The translations under genes and the position numbers were made by a program. The notes under the pieces were generated by a model. The model was not told the DNA's origin and ran no database searches. It worked only from the letters and a program-made list of their open reading frames with translations. From assembly GCA_020850915.1 (NCBI GenBank), contig JADZDV010000377.1:1-6995 (forward strand): a stretch of DNA of 6,995 bases. Reading direction: 5' to 3'. Numbering within the stretch: position 1 is the first letter of the stretch; every line of letters starts with the position of its first letter. The stretch is from Chloroflexota bacterium. GTDB lineage: Bacteria; Chloroflexota; UBA6077; JADZDV01. Shown piece by piece: positions 1 to 6,416 of the stretch.

Positions 1-3000
1 ATTCGGGTCAGTGATGGTCGTTATCCGTCCAGCATCGTCGTAGGCCCACTGGGTGACGATCTCACCGCCCGAGTACTCCGACGTGGTCAAGCCGGTCTTC
101 TTCTCCTTCGTCCTGCGCCCGGCGTCGTCGTACTCGAACTCGGTGTCGCTCCAGCTCGTGCCTGGACAGCCAGAGCCCGAGCCGCGGGCCGTGGCGACAT
201 GCTGCTTCGAGACCAGACCGTTCTGGAGATACTCGGTCGTGGTGCAGGGCCGCGCGGCAGCCGTTGCGCCGGGCATGACGGTCGTGATGACCCGTCCGCG
301 GTTGTCTACGGTGTAGTCGGTCACGCCATTCATCGGGTCGGTGGTGCTCAGAAGCTGGCCATCACGGCTGTACGTCGACTGGGTGATCAGGTCGATGTTG
401 TTGTCGTTGTCCGTTGGCGAGGCGCTCATCCGAATGCGGACCTTCGTGACCCGCCCCAGGTCGTCGTAGGTCGTCTCGCTCCCCTGATCGTCGTTGCTGG
501 CGCTCGTGCCACCCATCCGGGTCTCCGTCACTCGGCCCCAGGTGTCCCAGGTGTAGGTGGTCTTGCTGCCATCGGCGCGGGTCTCGGTCTGCACCTGTCC
601 GTGCGCCTCGTACGTGTAATCGGTGTAGTTGTTCCGGGCGTCGGAGACAGAGGTGAGCTGGCGCGTGCTGTTGAAGTCGTGATCGACGCTGTGCGTCAGG
701 GCGTCGGTCACGGGGTTGATGTCGCCGTTCGTGTCGTAATCGTAGGTGGTGAGGTTCGTCCGGGCGTCTTCCTTACTCTGGCGGCGGTTGTTGCTGTAGT
801 AGGTGAACTGCGTCTCCTGTCCCTGGCGATTGGTGATCTTGGTGCGGTTCGCGTTGGCGTCGTACTCGAAGGTGGTCGTTTCGTCGAACGGGTTGGTGTG
901 CGAGTGCAGGTTCTGCTCGGCGGTCCAGGTGCGCTTGACGGCGTGCCCCAGCGGGTCGGTCCGCTCGTAGACCTGGCCGGAGCCGAGGGTCTTATAGGCC
1001 CAATCCTTGCCGCGCGGATCGGTCACCGTCACCTGGCCCAGCCCCGGCTGCCAGGCGAACTGCCAGCAATGGGTCAGCCCGCAGGTGGCGCTCTGACCGC
1101 TCGCCGGCGCCGGCAGGTCGATCGAGCTCACCCGCCCCTGGGCGTCGTACCCGATGCTATAGACGTTGCCTTCCGGCGTCTTCACTGAGGTGAGACGCGT
1201 GCTGGGCCAGGTCTCGTAGCCATACTCGATGCGGATCTGCTCGCCGGAGACCCCGCCGGTGTATGCGACCGAGTTGTAGATCAGGGTCGCGGCGGTGAGC
1301 CGACCGTTGCCATCGTAGGCGTACTTGTAGACGTAACAGTTGTCGGTGGAGGTCGTGTCGGTGCAGCTCCCAGCGCTGAAGCTGGGCTTGAGCAGCTTGA
1401 TCTGGTCGATCTTGCCCCCGCTGACGCTGAACGCCTGGTTTCGCGCCGTGACGCCCTGGATGTTGGACAGCACGCCGCTGGTGTAGCTCCAGGTCCAGAA
1501 GGAGTCCGAACTGTCGGTGGTCTCCCCGTTCCGCTTGTAGGTCGCCTGCCCGTTGGCGTTGAAGAGCAGGCGGTTGCCGTACAGATCGGTCAGCCGCCAG
1601 ACCTTGCTCGAGTTGGTGTTCGGCTTCTCCAGGATGGTGTGCATCCCCAGCTCGGGGTACCAGACGCCGGTGTTTGGGTCCTTCAGGTAGATGTACTTCG
1701 CGCCGTCGTCGGACCAGAAGTTGATCTGCTTGTCGCCAACGAACTCCAGGTGGGGCGAGAAGCTGCCGGTCCAGCCGGGGCCCATCAGATAGGCGCTGGT
1801 GTTCTGCGAGTCGTAGACCCGCCGGATCACGTCGTTCCAGGTGCGCGAGGGGACGTTGGCGTCGGTCATCTCATAGTGCAGATTGCCGTTGGCCAGGTTG
1901 ACCTTCAGCGCCCCGGCCCCCGGGAGGTCCACCTGCTGGTAGGACCAGATGCTCCGGTCTCCGAAGAGGTCCAGCCGCTTGACGTCGTACATGAGCTGGT
2001 CGGTGGTCTTGTCGCGGATGTAGTAGAAAGGCAGGATCTCCGAGCCCAGGGCGCGCGGCACGGTCAGCCACTGGATCTTGCGGTCGCCGGAGACGGCCTC
2101 GGCGAGCCAGGTGCGGTCCGGGTCCTCGTCCAGGGAGCCGACCGCTAGCTTGACGCGCTGGCCGCGGATCTCCCAGTCTGAATTGCTGTTCTTCTTCAGT
2201 CGGAACAGGTAGAAGGAGGTCCCGTCTGTCGTCAACTGCGGGTACATGTCGTTGCTGCCGGCAGCCGTGCTCTCGGAGTTCCAGCTCGACGTGCCGGTGC
2301 GCATCACCGAGTATTCGATCGCCTGGCGGTTGGTCCCGCCAGTGCTGGGGGAGAAGGCGATTACCGGCACGAGCGGAGCCGTGCCGTCCTCGTTGAAGTC
2401 CGGGGTGGCGACGGTGCTGTACTCCTTGCCGTCGCGCGCGGCCATATTCGTCGAGATGTTGTGGATGCCGCGCCAGCAGGCTGACGGGCTGCAGTCGCGC
2501 GCAAAGGTGTCGCTCTTCTGCGCGGTCCCGTCCCGCGCGAAGGCGACCACGCCGCCGTCGGCGGCCAGGAGCGAGCCGTAACGCGACACGGTGCCCGTGG
2601 AGAAGCCCGGGTTGGTGTTTGTCCAGGTGGGCGTCCCGCCCAGGGTGGACAGGTCCGTGTAGCGCGCCTCGAAGCTGTAGTTCGTGCCCGCCTGCTTGTC
2701 AGCGCCCACCCAGAGGTAGCGCGTGGTGGCGGGCGCCTTCGGCTCCTCGATCACGACCGTCGCGCCGCTCCACGAATTGGTGGCGTGAGCCGCCAGGTCG
2801 ATCCGCGTCCCCAGCGTCCAGCTATGCGTCCCGCTGGTATAGGTCAGGGGGTAGAGCGCCAGGCGGTTCTGGCTGCTGATGCTGCCGGTCAGGGCCAGGT
2901 AGATGGTGTTGGTAGCGCGGTCGATCTCGACGGAGAAGCCGCCGGCACCCAGGCTGGCCAGCACGGAGCTGGGGCCGCTGGTCGAGGCGAAGTTATTGCT

Positions 3001-4197
3001 GGAGGTCAGCAGGTAGATGCCGGGCGCGGTGGAGTTCGAGTCATAGTAGAAGAACGCCTGGGTGCCGTCGTTGGCGACGACGGACTGGCGCTGCCAGGGC
3101 GCGGGCGCATTCGGCAGCAGGTTGGCGTCACTGGCGATGACGGTCGGGTCCACCTCCAGCGGCAGGGCGCCCGTATCGAGCGTGCCCTGGTCCAGGACGA
3201 CTTCGAGCTTCTGGTCGCCGACCAGGCGAAAGGCCGCCGCCCCGGAGCGGCCGCGCGCGTCTTTCAAGGTGGGCGCCGGCACGAGGAAGGCGGGGTTCTC
3301 CAGGTGATCCAGCAGGTCCAGGCCGCCATCGGACCGCGCGCGCGGCGTCAGCCCATGCAGGTCGAGGTCGTACTCCAGCAAGTTGGTGCGCGGCCGCTCG
3401 TTCAGCCGCACGGTCTCCTTCATTCCGCGCCCGTCAGCGGTGGGCTCCAGCACGACTTCGAGGTGTGCTCCGTAGCGGTTGCCGCCGGGCGTCGCGGGGT
3501 CCGCGGTCGAAGTTGGGGTGGCGGTCCCGCCCGTGGAGGGCGGCGCGGTGGCCGCCGGGGTGGATGTGGCGGTCGACGTCACGCCACGGTTCGGAGCGAT
3601 CGTCACCGTGGGGACAGAGGTCGCGGTCGGGACGGTCGGGGTGGACGCCGACGTTCTCGCGGTCGGCTGGGCGCTCGGCGTACCAAGCGGCTGGGCCAGG
3701 AGCTGCGAGGCCAGCGGCGCGTCGGGGTCCATGGCGGCTCGACTGCTCGGCACGTCAAAGACCCGTTTGCCGTCCTGGGTGCGGGCGCGACGACCGCCGA
3801 CACCTTGAAGGTGTATTCCGATCTCCGTGAGTGGCTCGCCGGGCAGCTCCCGCCGCGCCCGGACCCCCGGGCCCTTCTGCTCTGCCTCGGAGAAGTCGAA
3901 CTCCGGTTTCCGCTCGGCCGGGCCGGTCGCCTGGCTGAAAGCTTTCGGCCCGGGTCGCTGGAGCACGGTCTGCTCGGCAGGAAAGGCGTTTGGCTGTTTG
4001 ACGTGCAGGGCCGGGACGTCCCCGACCTCAGCCCGCGCCAGTCTCGCGACCAGCGCGGGCAAGTGCGCCAGCGGGCTCTGGCTCAGGCGCGTAATGTCCA
4101 GCATGTCCAGGCCAGGCAGCCCGTCCCACGAGATGGGGAGCAGCGACACGATGGTCAGCCAGGAAACGATCGTGAGAATCCGTCCACGCCTCGCCAT
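1..4197 (-). CDS. Rhs/YD-repeat secreted protein, C-terminus beyond the window
   Basis: One frame of 1399 codons runs without a stop from ATG 4197 to the left edge, so the C-terminus is missing. The start has a strong Shine-Dalgarno GGAGG eight bases upstream. Residues about 7-22 (ILTIVSWLTIVSLLPI) after MARRGR form a signal peptide or anchor. Residues about 172-238 are a Thr/Pro/Ser-rich linker (for example TATPTSTADPATP). From about 350 to 750 the sequence is rich in beta strands and Trp/Tyr/Gly/Asp, and may be propeller-like. Residues about 766-773 (VNLANGNL) followed by MGPGW at 805-809 match the DUF6531-type block that precedes YD repeats. From about 961 to the edge come YD/Rhs repeats such as YDGNGRL, YDAQGRV, YDDLGRV and YDDAGR. 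Family knowledge: such proteins form large beta shells, often carrying a variable C-terminal toxin or adhesin. Whether this one ends in a toxin cannot be seen. A winged-helix regulator gene lies 170 bases upstream on the same strand. Confidence 0.93.
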   Translation of the reverse strand, partial: MARRGRILTIVSWLTIVSLLPISWDGLPGLDMLDITRLSQSPLAHLPALVARLARAEVGDVPALHVKQPNAFPAEQTVLQRPGPKAFSQATGPAERKPEFDFSEAEQKGPGVRARRELPGEPLTEIGIHLQGVGGRRARTQDGKRVFDVPSSRAAMDPDAPLASQLLAQPLGTPSAQPTARTSASTPTVPTATSVPTVTIAPNRGVTSTATSTPAATAPPSTGGTATPTSTADPATPGGNRYGAHLEVVLEPTADGRGMKETVRLNERPRTNLLEYDLDLHGLTPRARSDGGLDLLDHLENPAFLVPAPTLKDARGRSGAAAFRLVGDQKLEVVLDQGTLDTGALPLEVDPTVIASDANLLPNAPAPWQRQSVVANDGTQAFFYYDSNSTAPGIYLLTSSNNFASTSGPSSVLASLGAGGFSVEIDRATNTIYLALTGSISSQNRLALYPLTYTSGTHSWTLGTRIDLAAHATNSWSGATVVIEEPKAPATTRYLWVGADKQAGTNYSFEARYTDLSTLGGTPTWTNTNPGFSTGTVSRYGSLLAADGGVVAFARDGTAQKSDTFARDCSPSACWRGIHNISTNMAARDGKEYSTVATPDFNEDGTAPLVPVIAFSPSTGGTNRQAIEYSVMRTGTSSWNSESTAAGSNDMYPQLTTDGTSFYLFRLKKNSNSDWEIRGQRVKLAVGSLDEDPDRTWLAEAVSGDRKIQWLTVPRALGSEILPFYYIRDKTTDQLMYDVKRLDLFGDRSIWSYQQVDLPGAGALKVNLANGNLHYEMTDANVPSRTWNDVIRRVYDSQNTSAYLMGPGWTGSFSPHLEFVGDKQINFWSDDGAKYIYLKDPNTGVWYPELGMHTILEKPNTNSSKVWRLTDLYGNRLLFNANGQATYKRNGETTDSSDSFWTWSYTSGVLSNIQGVTARNQAFSVSGGKIDQIKLLKPSFSAGSCTDTTSTDNCYVYKYAYDGNGRLTAATLIYNSVAYTGGVSGEQIRIEYGYETWPSTRLTSVKTPEGNVYSIGYDAQGRVSSIDLPAPASGQSATCGLTHCWQFAWQPGLGQVTVTDPRGKDWAYKTLGSGQVYERTDPLGHAVKRTWTAEQNLHSHTNPFDETTTFEYDANANRTKITNRQGQETQFTYYSNNRRQSKEDARTNLTTYDYDTNGDINPVTDALTHSVDHDFNSTRQLTSVSDARNNYTDYTYEAHGQVQTETRADGSKTTYTWDTWGRVTETRMGGTSASNDDQGSETTYDDLGRVTKVRIRMSASPTDNDNNIDLITQSTYSRDGQLLSTTDPMNGVTDYTVDNRGRVITTVMPGATAAARPCTTTEYLQNGLVSKQHVATARGSGSGCPGTSWSDTEFEYDDAGRRTKEKKTGLTTSEYSGGEIVTQWAYDDAGRITTITDPN

Positions 4198-4205
4198 CCG
4201 GGGAG

Positions 4206-4210
4206 CCTCC
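4206..4210 (-). promoter_or_regulatory. Shine-Dalgarno of the Rhs/YD-repeat gene
   Basis: GGAGG on the minus strand lies eight bases before ATG 4197. It decides the start of the giant protein, and the signal-peptide-like sequence begins directly after this ATG. Confidence 0.8.
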
Positions 4211-4216
4211 ACAGCC

Positions 4217-4239
4217 CGCCCGCGGCTTCCGCGCGGGCG
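4217..4239 (-). promoter_or_regulatory. GC-rich hairpin in the Rhs 5' leader
   Basis: Perfect 8-bp inverted repeat (CGCCCGCG / CGCGGGCG) with a 7-base loop, ending just seven bases before the Shine-Dalgarno of the Rhs gene. No T-tract follows on either strand, so it is not a standard intrinsic terminator. It could slow ribosome loading or attenuate transcription from the upstream regulator gene. Function is inference. Confidence 0.4.
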
Positions 4240-4324
4240 CCGAGGCCCAGCCTACGCCGGAGCTACCGCCGGAAGTCTGACGAGAATCTCGCCGTTTTCT
4301 CCTGTTTTTCTCGGGGCGCTGGCA

Positions 4325-4355
4325 GGCCTGCACGCGCACTTCGGGAATGCAGGCC
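4325..4355. repeat. 8-bp inverted repeat after the regulator gene
   Basis: GGCCTGCA at 4325-4332 and TGCAGGCC at 4348-4355 form a perfect 8-bp stem with a 15-base loop, thirteen bases past the stop of the winged-helix gene. It may mark the 3' end of that transcript or an operator. No T-run follows, so a terminator call is weak. Confidence 0.4.
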
Positions 4356-4367
4356 GGTGTAAGGCGC

Positions 4368-4901
4368 TCAGTTGGCCTTCGGCTCCGGTTCGAACACGTA
4401 CCCTAGGCCGTGGCGTGTCTGGATCATGTCCGCGCTGTCCGAGCCTAACGCCTTTCGAACGCGGTGGACCGCCCGGTGCAGGAGCTCCACGGCCCCCTCG
4501 AACTCGCTCCCCCAGACTCTGGCAAGGAGCTCCCTCTGGAGCAGAAGCTGTCCGGGATGCGCGACGAGCTCAACCAGAAGACGATAGTCGAGTGGCTGCA
4601 GGGGAACGCGGCTACCGGCCCCCGCAAACAGGCCTGCCGCCTCGTCCCGCCAGAGATCGAACGTGGCTGAGACCAGCCGAGGCCCGCTCGGTGGCAGTTC
4701 CACGGTCTGCTCGTCGGCCTGGTCTGCTACTTCCAGGCCCAGCAGGACCATCGGTGGACCGTTCTCCCCTTCGGATAATCCAAGAACGCGTACCCGCATC
4801 CCGCCTGCTCCCACGAGCGCGCGTAGCGTGCTCTCGACCCGGTGGCACTCATTGTGACGCTCCTCTGTTTGACGCTCCTCTGTGGCGACCTGCCCCACCA
4901 T
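4368..4901 (-). CDS. Winged-helix (OmpR/PhoB C-terminal type) transcriptional regulator without receiver domain
   Basis: Encodes 177 residues from ATG 4901. The C-terminal half (about 77-173) matches the Trans_reg_C winged helix: VPLQPLDYRLLVELVAH, then GQLLLQRELLARVWG, then the recognition-helix region LHRAVHRVRKALG, then the wing IQTRHGLGYVF. The first ~75 residues have no phosphoacceptor-type receiver domain. They contain a TEERQTEERH tandem repeat and a short beta-rich stretch (MRVRVLGLS, MVLLGLEV) that I do not recognise. The frame is open up to ATG 5006, but that ATG overlaps the best -10 box. ATG 4901 follows AGGTGGGGGA with a 6-base spacing, so I chose it; ATG 4934 is an alternative with no clear ribosome site. 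Probably a DNA-binding regulator, perhaps of the downstream Rhs gene or of its own divergent region; targets are inference. Confidence 0.82.
   Translation of the reverse strand: MVGQVATEERQTEERHNECHRVESTLRALVGAGGMRVRVLGLSEGENGPPMVLLGLEVADQADEQTVELPPSGPRLVSATFDLWRDEAAGLFAGAGSRVPLQPLDYRLLVELVAHPGQLLLQRELLARVWGSEFEGAVELLHRAVHRVRKALGSDSADMIQTRHGLGYVFEPEPKAN
4855..4883 (-). repeat. 15-bp in-frame tandem duplication in the regulator gene
   Basis: The 14-mer TGACGCTCCTCTGT (plus-strand reading) occurs at 4855-4868 and again at 4870-4883, a period of 15 bases. It encodes TEERQ-TEERH at residues 7-16 of the regulator. The copies are identical over 14 bases, suggesting a recent slippage duplication that kept the frame. 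Confidence 0.85.
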
Positions 4902-4907
4902 GTAAAG

Positions 4908-4918
4908 TCCCCCACCTC
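4908..4918 (-). promoter_or_regulatory. Ribosome-binding site deciding the regulator start
   Basis: Minus-strand GAGGTGGGGGA ends six bases before ATG 4901. The other in-frame ATGs further upstream (4934, 4976 and 5006) lack a comparable site. Confidence 0.55.
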
Positions 4919-5001
4919 GGTAGTATCCCACCATATTGCTTCGAGGCCAACTGCTTGCCCGGCTACTGCCGAGCATAAGTCGGCTTGTCTGCTGCAGGGC
5001 G

Positions 5002-5031
5002 ATCATAAGAGTCGTGTCGGGAATGTGCCAA
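5002..5031 (-). promoter_or_regulatory. Sigma70-like promoter for the winged-helix regulator
   Basis: On the minus strand, TTGGCA (5026-5031) and TATGAT (5002-5007) are separated by 18 bases. Each hexamer differs from consensus by one base. A transcript would begin near 4995, giving a leader of about 95 bases before ATG 4901. The ATG at 5006 lies inside the -10 box, which argues against it as the start codon. Confidence 0.55.
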
Positions 5032-5045
5032 ACGTAGCGGCTCTG

Positions 5046-5078
5046 TCACCTGGAACGCCTCGGGTGGACGCCAGGTGA
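5046..5078. promoter_or_regulatory. 8-bp inverted repeat upstream of hypA-like gene
   Basis: TCACCTGG (5046-5053) and CCAGGTGA (5071-5078) are perfect inverted copies 17 bases apart, ending 22 bases before the hypA-like ATG. The centre-to-centre spacing of about 25 bases could suit a dimeric regulator binding site or a leader hairpin. No experimental meaning can be read from the sequence. Confidence 0.35.
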
Positions 5079-5100
5079 GCCTCTAAACTCTCCAAGAGCC

Positions 5101-5481
5101 ATGCACGAGCTTGCGGCGGTGGCGACGCTGATGGAGACGCTGCGCGAGACCGTGCCGGACGAGCGGCCGGGCGAGGTGGCGTGCGTGCGGCTGCGACGGG
5201 GGAGCGCGTTCTCCGAGGAGGCGCTGCGCCAGGGGTTCGAGCTGCTCGCTCGGGGGACCCGCTTCGAGCGGGCGCGGCTGGAGGTCGAGACGGTCGATCT
5301 CGTCGTGGAGTGCGACTGCGGCCTGGCGCGTCGGGTTACGGCGGACGATCTCGTCGGACACATGTATGTCTGCGCCGCGTGCGGCGCGGTGCGCGACCTG
5401 AAGGGCGTGGATGAGCTGGCACTCGTCGGCGTCGTGCTTGTGACGGATGAGCCTGAAGGGCCAGGGCGTCGCGACGCCTGA
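5101..5481 (+). CDS. hypA: HypA-like hydrogenase/urease nickel metallochaperone
   Basis: 126 residues, close to the usual HypA length of about 115-120. The N-terminus MHEL carries the invariant His2-Glu3 nickel-binding pair, followed by the family pattern VRLRRGSAFSEEALRQGFELL and ARLEVE. The zinc site is seen as C71-x-C73 and C91-AA-C94; the first pair is CxC, whereas typical HypA has CxxC. The C-terminus (VDELALVGVVLVTDEP) matches the closing beta strand. HypA delivers nickel with HypB to NiFe hydrogenase, and in some bacteria to urease, in the cytoplasm. No hydrogenase or other hyp gene is in the window; it stands alone between a divergent regulator and an unrelated secreted protein. The ATG is preceded only by a weak AAGAG ribosome site. 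Confidence 0.85.
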   Translation: MHELAAVATLMETLRETVPDERPGEVACVRLRRGSAFSEEALRQGFELLARGTRFERARLEVETVDLVVECDCGLARRVTADDLVGHMYVCAACGAVRDLKGVDELALVGVVLVTDEPEGPGRRDA

Positions 5482-5622
5482 GTTGCCGACGTCGCGCGGG
5501 GTCCGGGACGATCGGGCACCTCGTTCGTTCTACCGAGCAACAACGCGCTCACGGGACAGGAGTCCCCGGGTAGGGGTGGTCCGCCGCCCGCCAGCCCCTC
5601 GCGAGGTGTGCCTATCCGTTCG

Positions 5623-5650
5623 CCGTGCGCCCGGCCCGCTGGGCGCACGG
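5623..5650. promoter_or_regulatory. Strong 10-bp GC hairpin between hypA and the secreted-protein gene
   Basis: CCGTGCGCCC (5623-5632) and GGGCGCACGG (5641-5650) are a perfect 10-bp inverted repeat with an 8-base loop. It starts about 140 bases after the hypA stop and ends 29 bases before ATG 5680. No T-tract follows, so it is not a textbook terminator. It may be a U-less terminator for hypA or a leader structure of the next gene. Confidence 0.5.
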
Positions 5651-5668
5651 GTCATCCGATGGCGGATC

Positions 5669-5673
5669 GAGGA
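5669..5673 (+). promoter_or_regulatory. Shine-Dalgarno deciding the start of the secreted protein
   Basis: GAGGA six bases before ATG 5680. Earlier in-frame ATGs at 5608 and 5659 would place polar, Pro/Arg-rich residues ahead of the signal peptide and lack such a site; 5608 also lies upstream of the hairpin. Confidence 0.6.
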
Positions 5674-5679
5674 ACAGGC

Positions 5680-6123
5680 ATGCCAGGCGGCGTCACACGG
5701 TGGTACATCTCGCTCGGACTCGCGCTGGCGCTGGCCGTCTGCACGGTGAGCTTTCGAGCCGAAGCGCAGTCAGAGAGCGTCTGGGTCCGTGAGGGGCTGG
5801 AGGGCTCGGAGGTCCGGGCGCTCGTCGTGGACCGGGATGGCGGCCGGCCGGCCGCGCTGGTGGCTCGCGGCGGCACCGAGAGCCCCCTCCGCCTGCGCGG
5901 CCAGCGCGGCTGGACCCAGCCCGACCCGTCGAGCCTGCCCAACCTGGTCCTGGCGCTCGGCGCGGTAGATGGATTGTATGCCGCCGGACTAGGCAGCTTT
6001 GGCATAACTTCACACCTGTTCGCACAGGGACCGGAGAGCTATATCTACTCAGTTGTGAGTTTTCTCTGTGCTCTCCGAAGAATCAGTAGCCTCAAATCGG
6101 CGTGCAGTTTCACAAGTTCGTGA
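5680..6123 (+). CDS. Secreted propeller-like protein, apparently truncated (N-terminal fragment)
   Basis: From ATG 5680 the frame encodes 147 residues. Residues 1-30 form a clear signal peptide: a charged start, hydrophobic YISLGLALALAVCTVSF, and a cleavage-like RAEAQS. The next ~75 residues (VWVREGLEGSEVRALVVDRD, then RGWTQPD, then LVLALGAVDGLYAAGLGSFG) have the 'VRAL-VD ... LYAAG' rhythm of beta-propeller blades found in two-component-propeller or Ycf48-like proteins. This is suggestive only. After about residue 108 (near 6003) the codons become A/T-rich and the last ~35 residues (SVVSFLCALRRISSLK...) look like translated foreign DNA, antisense to a better minus-strand gene. A full propeller would need several more blades. 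I therefore read this as the 5' fragment of a gene cut by an insertion, probably non-functional. Confidence 0.6.
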   Translation: MPGGVTRWYISLGLALALAVCTVSFRAEAQSESVWVREGLEGSEVRALVVDRDGGRPAALVARGGTESPLRLRGQRGWTQPDPSSLPNLVLALGAVDGLYAAGLGSFGITSHLFAQGPESYIYSVVSFLCALRRISSLKSACSFTSS

Positions 6124-6320
6124 TAATCTTTTCGATACTCGTCTCTAACATCAGTATATTCACCCGCAATCTCTTTCTGCCAAAATATCTTCTGTTCGGG
6201 TGTTTCTTCAATCCCAGATAAGACGCGAACGAAGGAACGATCGAGCTCGCGAAGCCAAGCATCAAAATCTTGCACGATTCGCAATCCTTCCAATCGAATC
6301 TCCAAGTGAGACCTAGGCAT
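6045..6320 (-). CDS. Hypothetical 91-residue helical protein in A/T-rich island
   Basis: Unrecognised protein. It is highly charged, leucine-rich and probably all-helical, with segments such as LEGLRIVQDFDAWLRELDRSF, a central EETPEQKIFWQKEIAGEY, and KDYHELVKLHADLRLLILRRAQRK; the last part could be a short coiled coil. There is no signal peptide, membrane segment or cysteine. The start is ATG 6320: an in-frame stop lies 16 bases upstream and no other start intervenes. GGAG sits only two bases before the ATG, closer than ideal. Codon use is more A/T-rich than in every neighbouring gene. The amino-acid pattern is protein-like, unlike the overlapping frames. It could be accessory cargo (an antitoxin- or immunity-like protein) or a remnant of a larger gene; no function can be assigned. 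Confidence 0.6.
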   Translation of the reverse strand: MPRSHLEIRLEGLRIVQDFDAWLRELDRSFVRVLSGIEETPEQKIFWQKEIAGEYTDVRDEYRKDYHELVKLHADLRLLILRRAQRKLTTE

Positions 6321-6364
6321 GTCTCCATGCCATTCTCAGATAATCCTCATCATCGGAACGGATC

Positions 6365-6403
6365 TGCTATCATGCTCGACAAAAAATATCGACCATGATA
6401 GCA
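6365..6403. repeat. 15-bp imperfect palindrome with A/T-rich centre
   Basis: TGCTATCATGCTCGA (6365-6379) and TCGACCATGATAGCA (6389-6403) are inverted copies with one mismatch, separated by the 9-base CAAAAAATA. It lies 45 bases upstream of the start of the 91-residue gene and beside the tandem repeat that precedes the IS. Possible roles are an operator for the small gene, a recombination site, or an element-end hairpin. No T-tract follows either arm. Confidence 0.75.
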
Positions 6404-6416
6404 AGCCAGACTATTC

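Noticed and set aside
199..4978. Several long plus-strand open frames (for example 199-1188, 2785-4362, 3827-4978)
   Set aside because: They are antisense to the Rhs and regulator genes. Their products are low-complexity Val/Gly/Arg-rich strings with no recognisable domain, as expected opposite G+C-rich coding DNA.
4902..5006. Longer start of the regulator at ATG 5006
   Set aside because: That ATG lies inside the best -10 hexamer (5002-5007) and lacks a ribosome site; the N-terminal extension has no domain character.
5046..5648. 200-residue minus-strand open frame
   Set aside because: Antisense to the convincing hypA-like gene; its product is Ser/Arg/Thr-rich without domain character.
6015..6028. 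Terminator of the 91-residue gene
   Set aside because: Only a 5-bp stem with a 4-base loop and no T-tract; too weak to support.
6110..6328. 72-residue minus-strand frame beginning METCLG
   Set aside because: Overlaps the 91-residue gene in another frame; its composition is less protein-like and it ends inside the other gene.
6365..6403. Intrinsic terminator
   Set aside because: The stem is long, but the A/T run is in the loop and no T-tract follows either arm.
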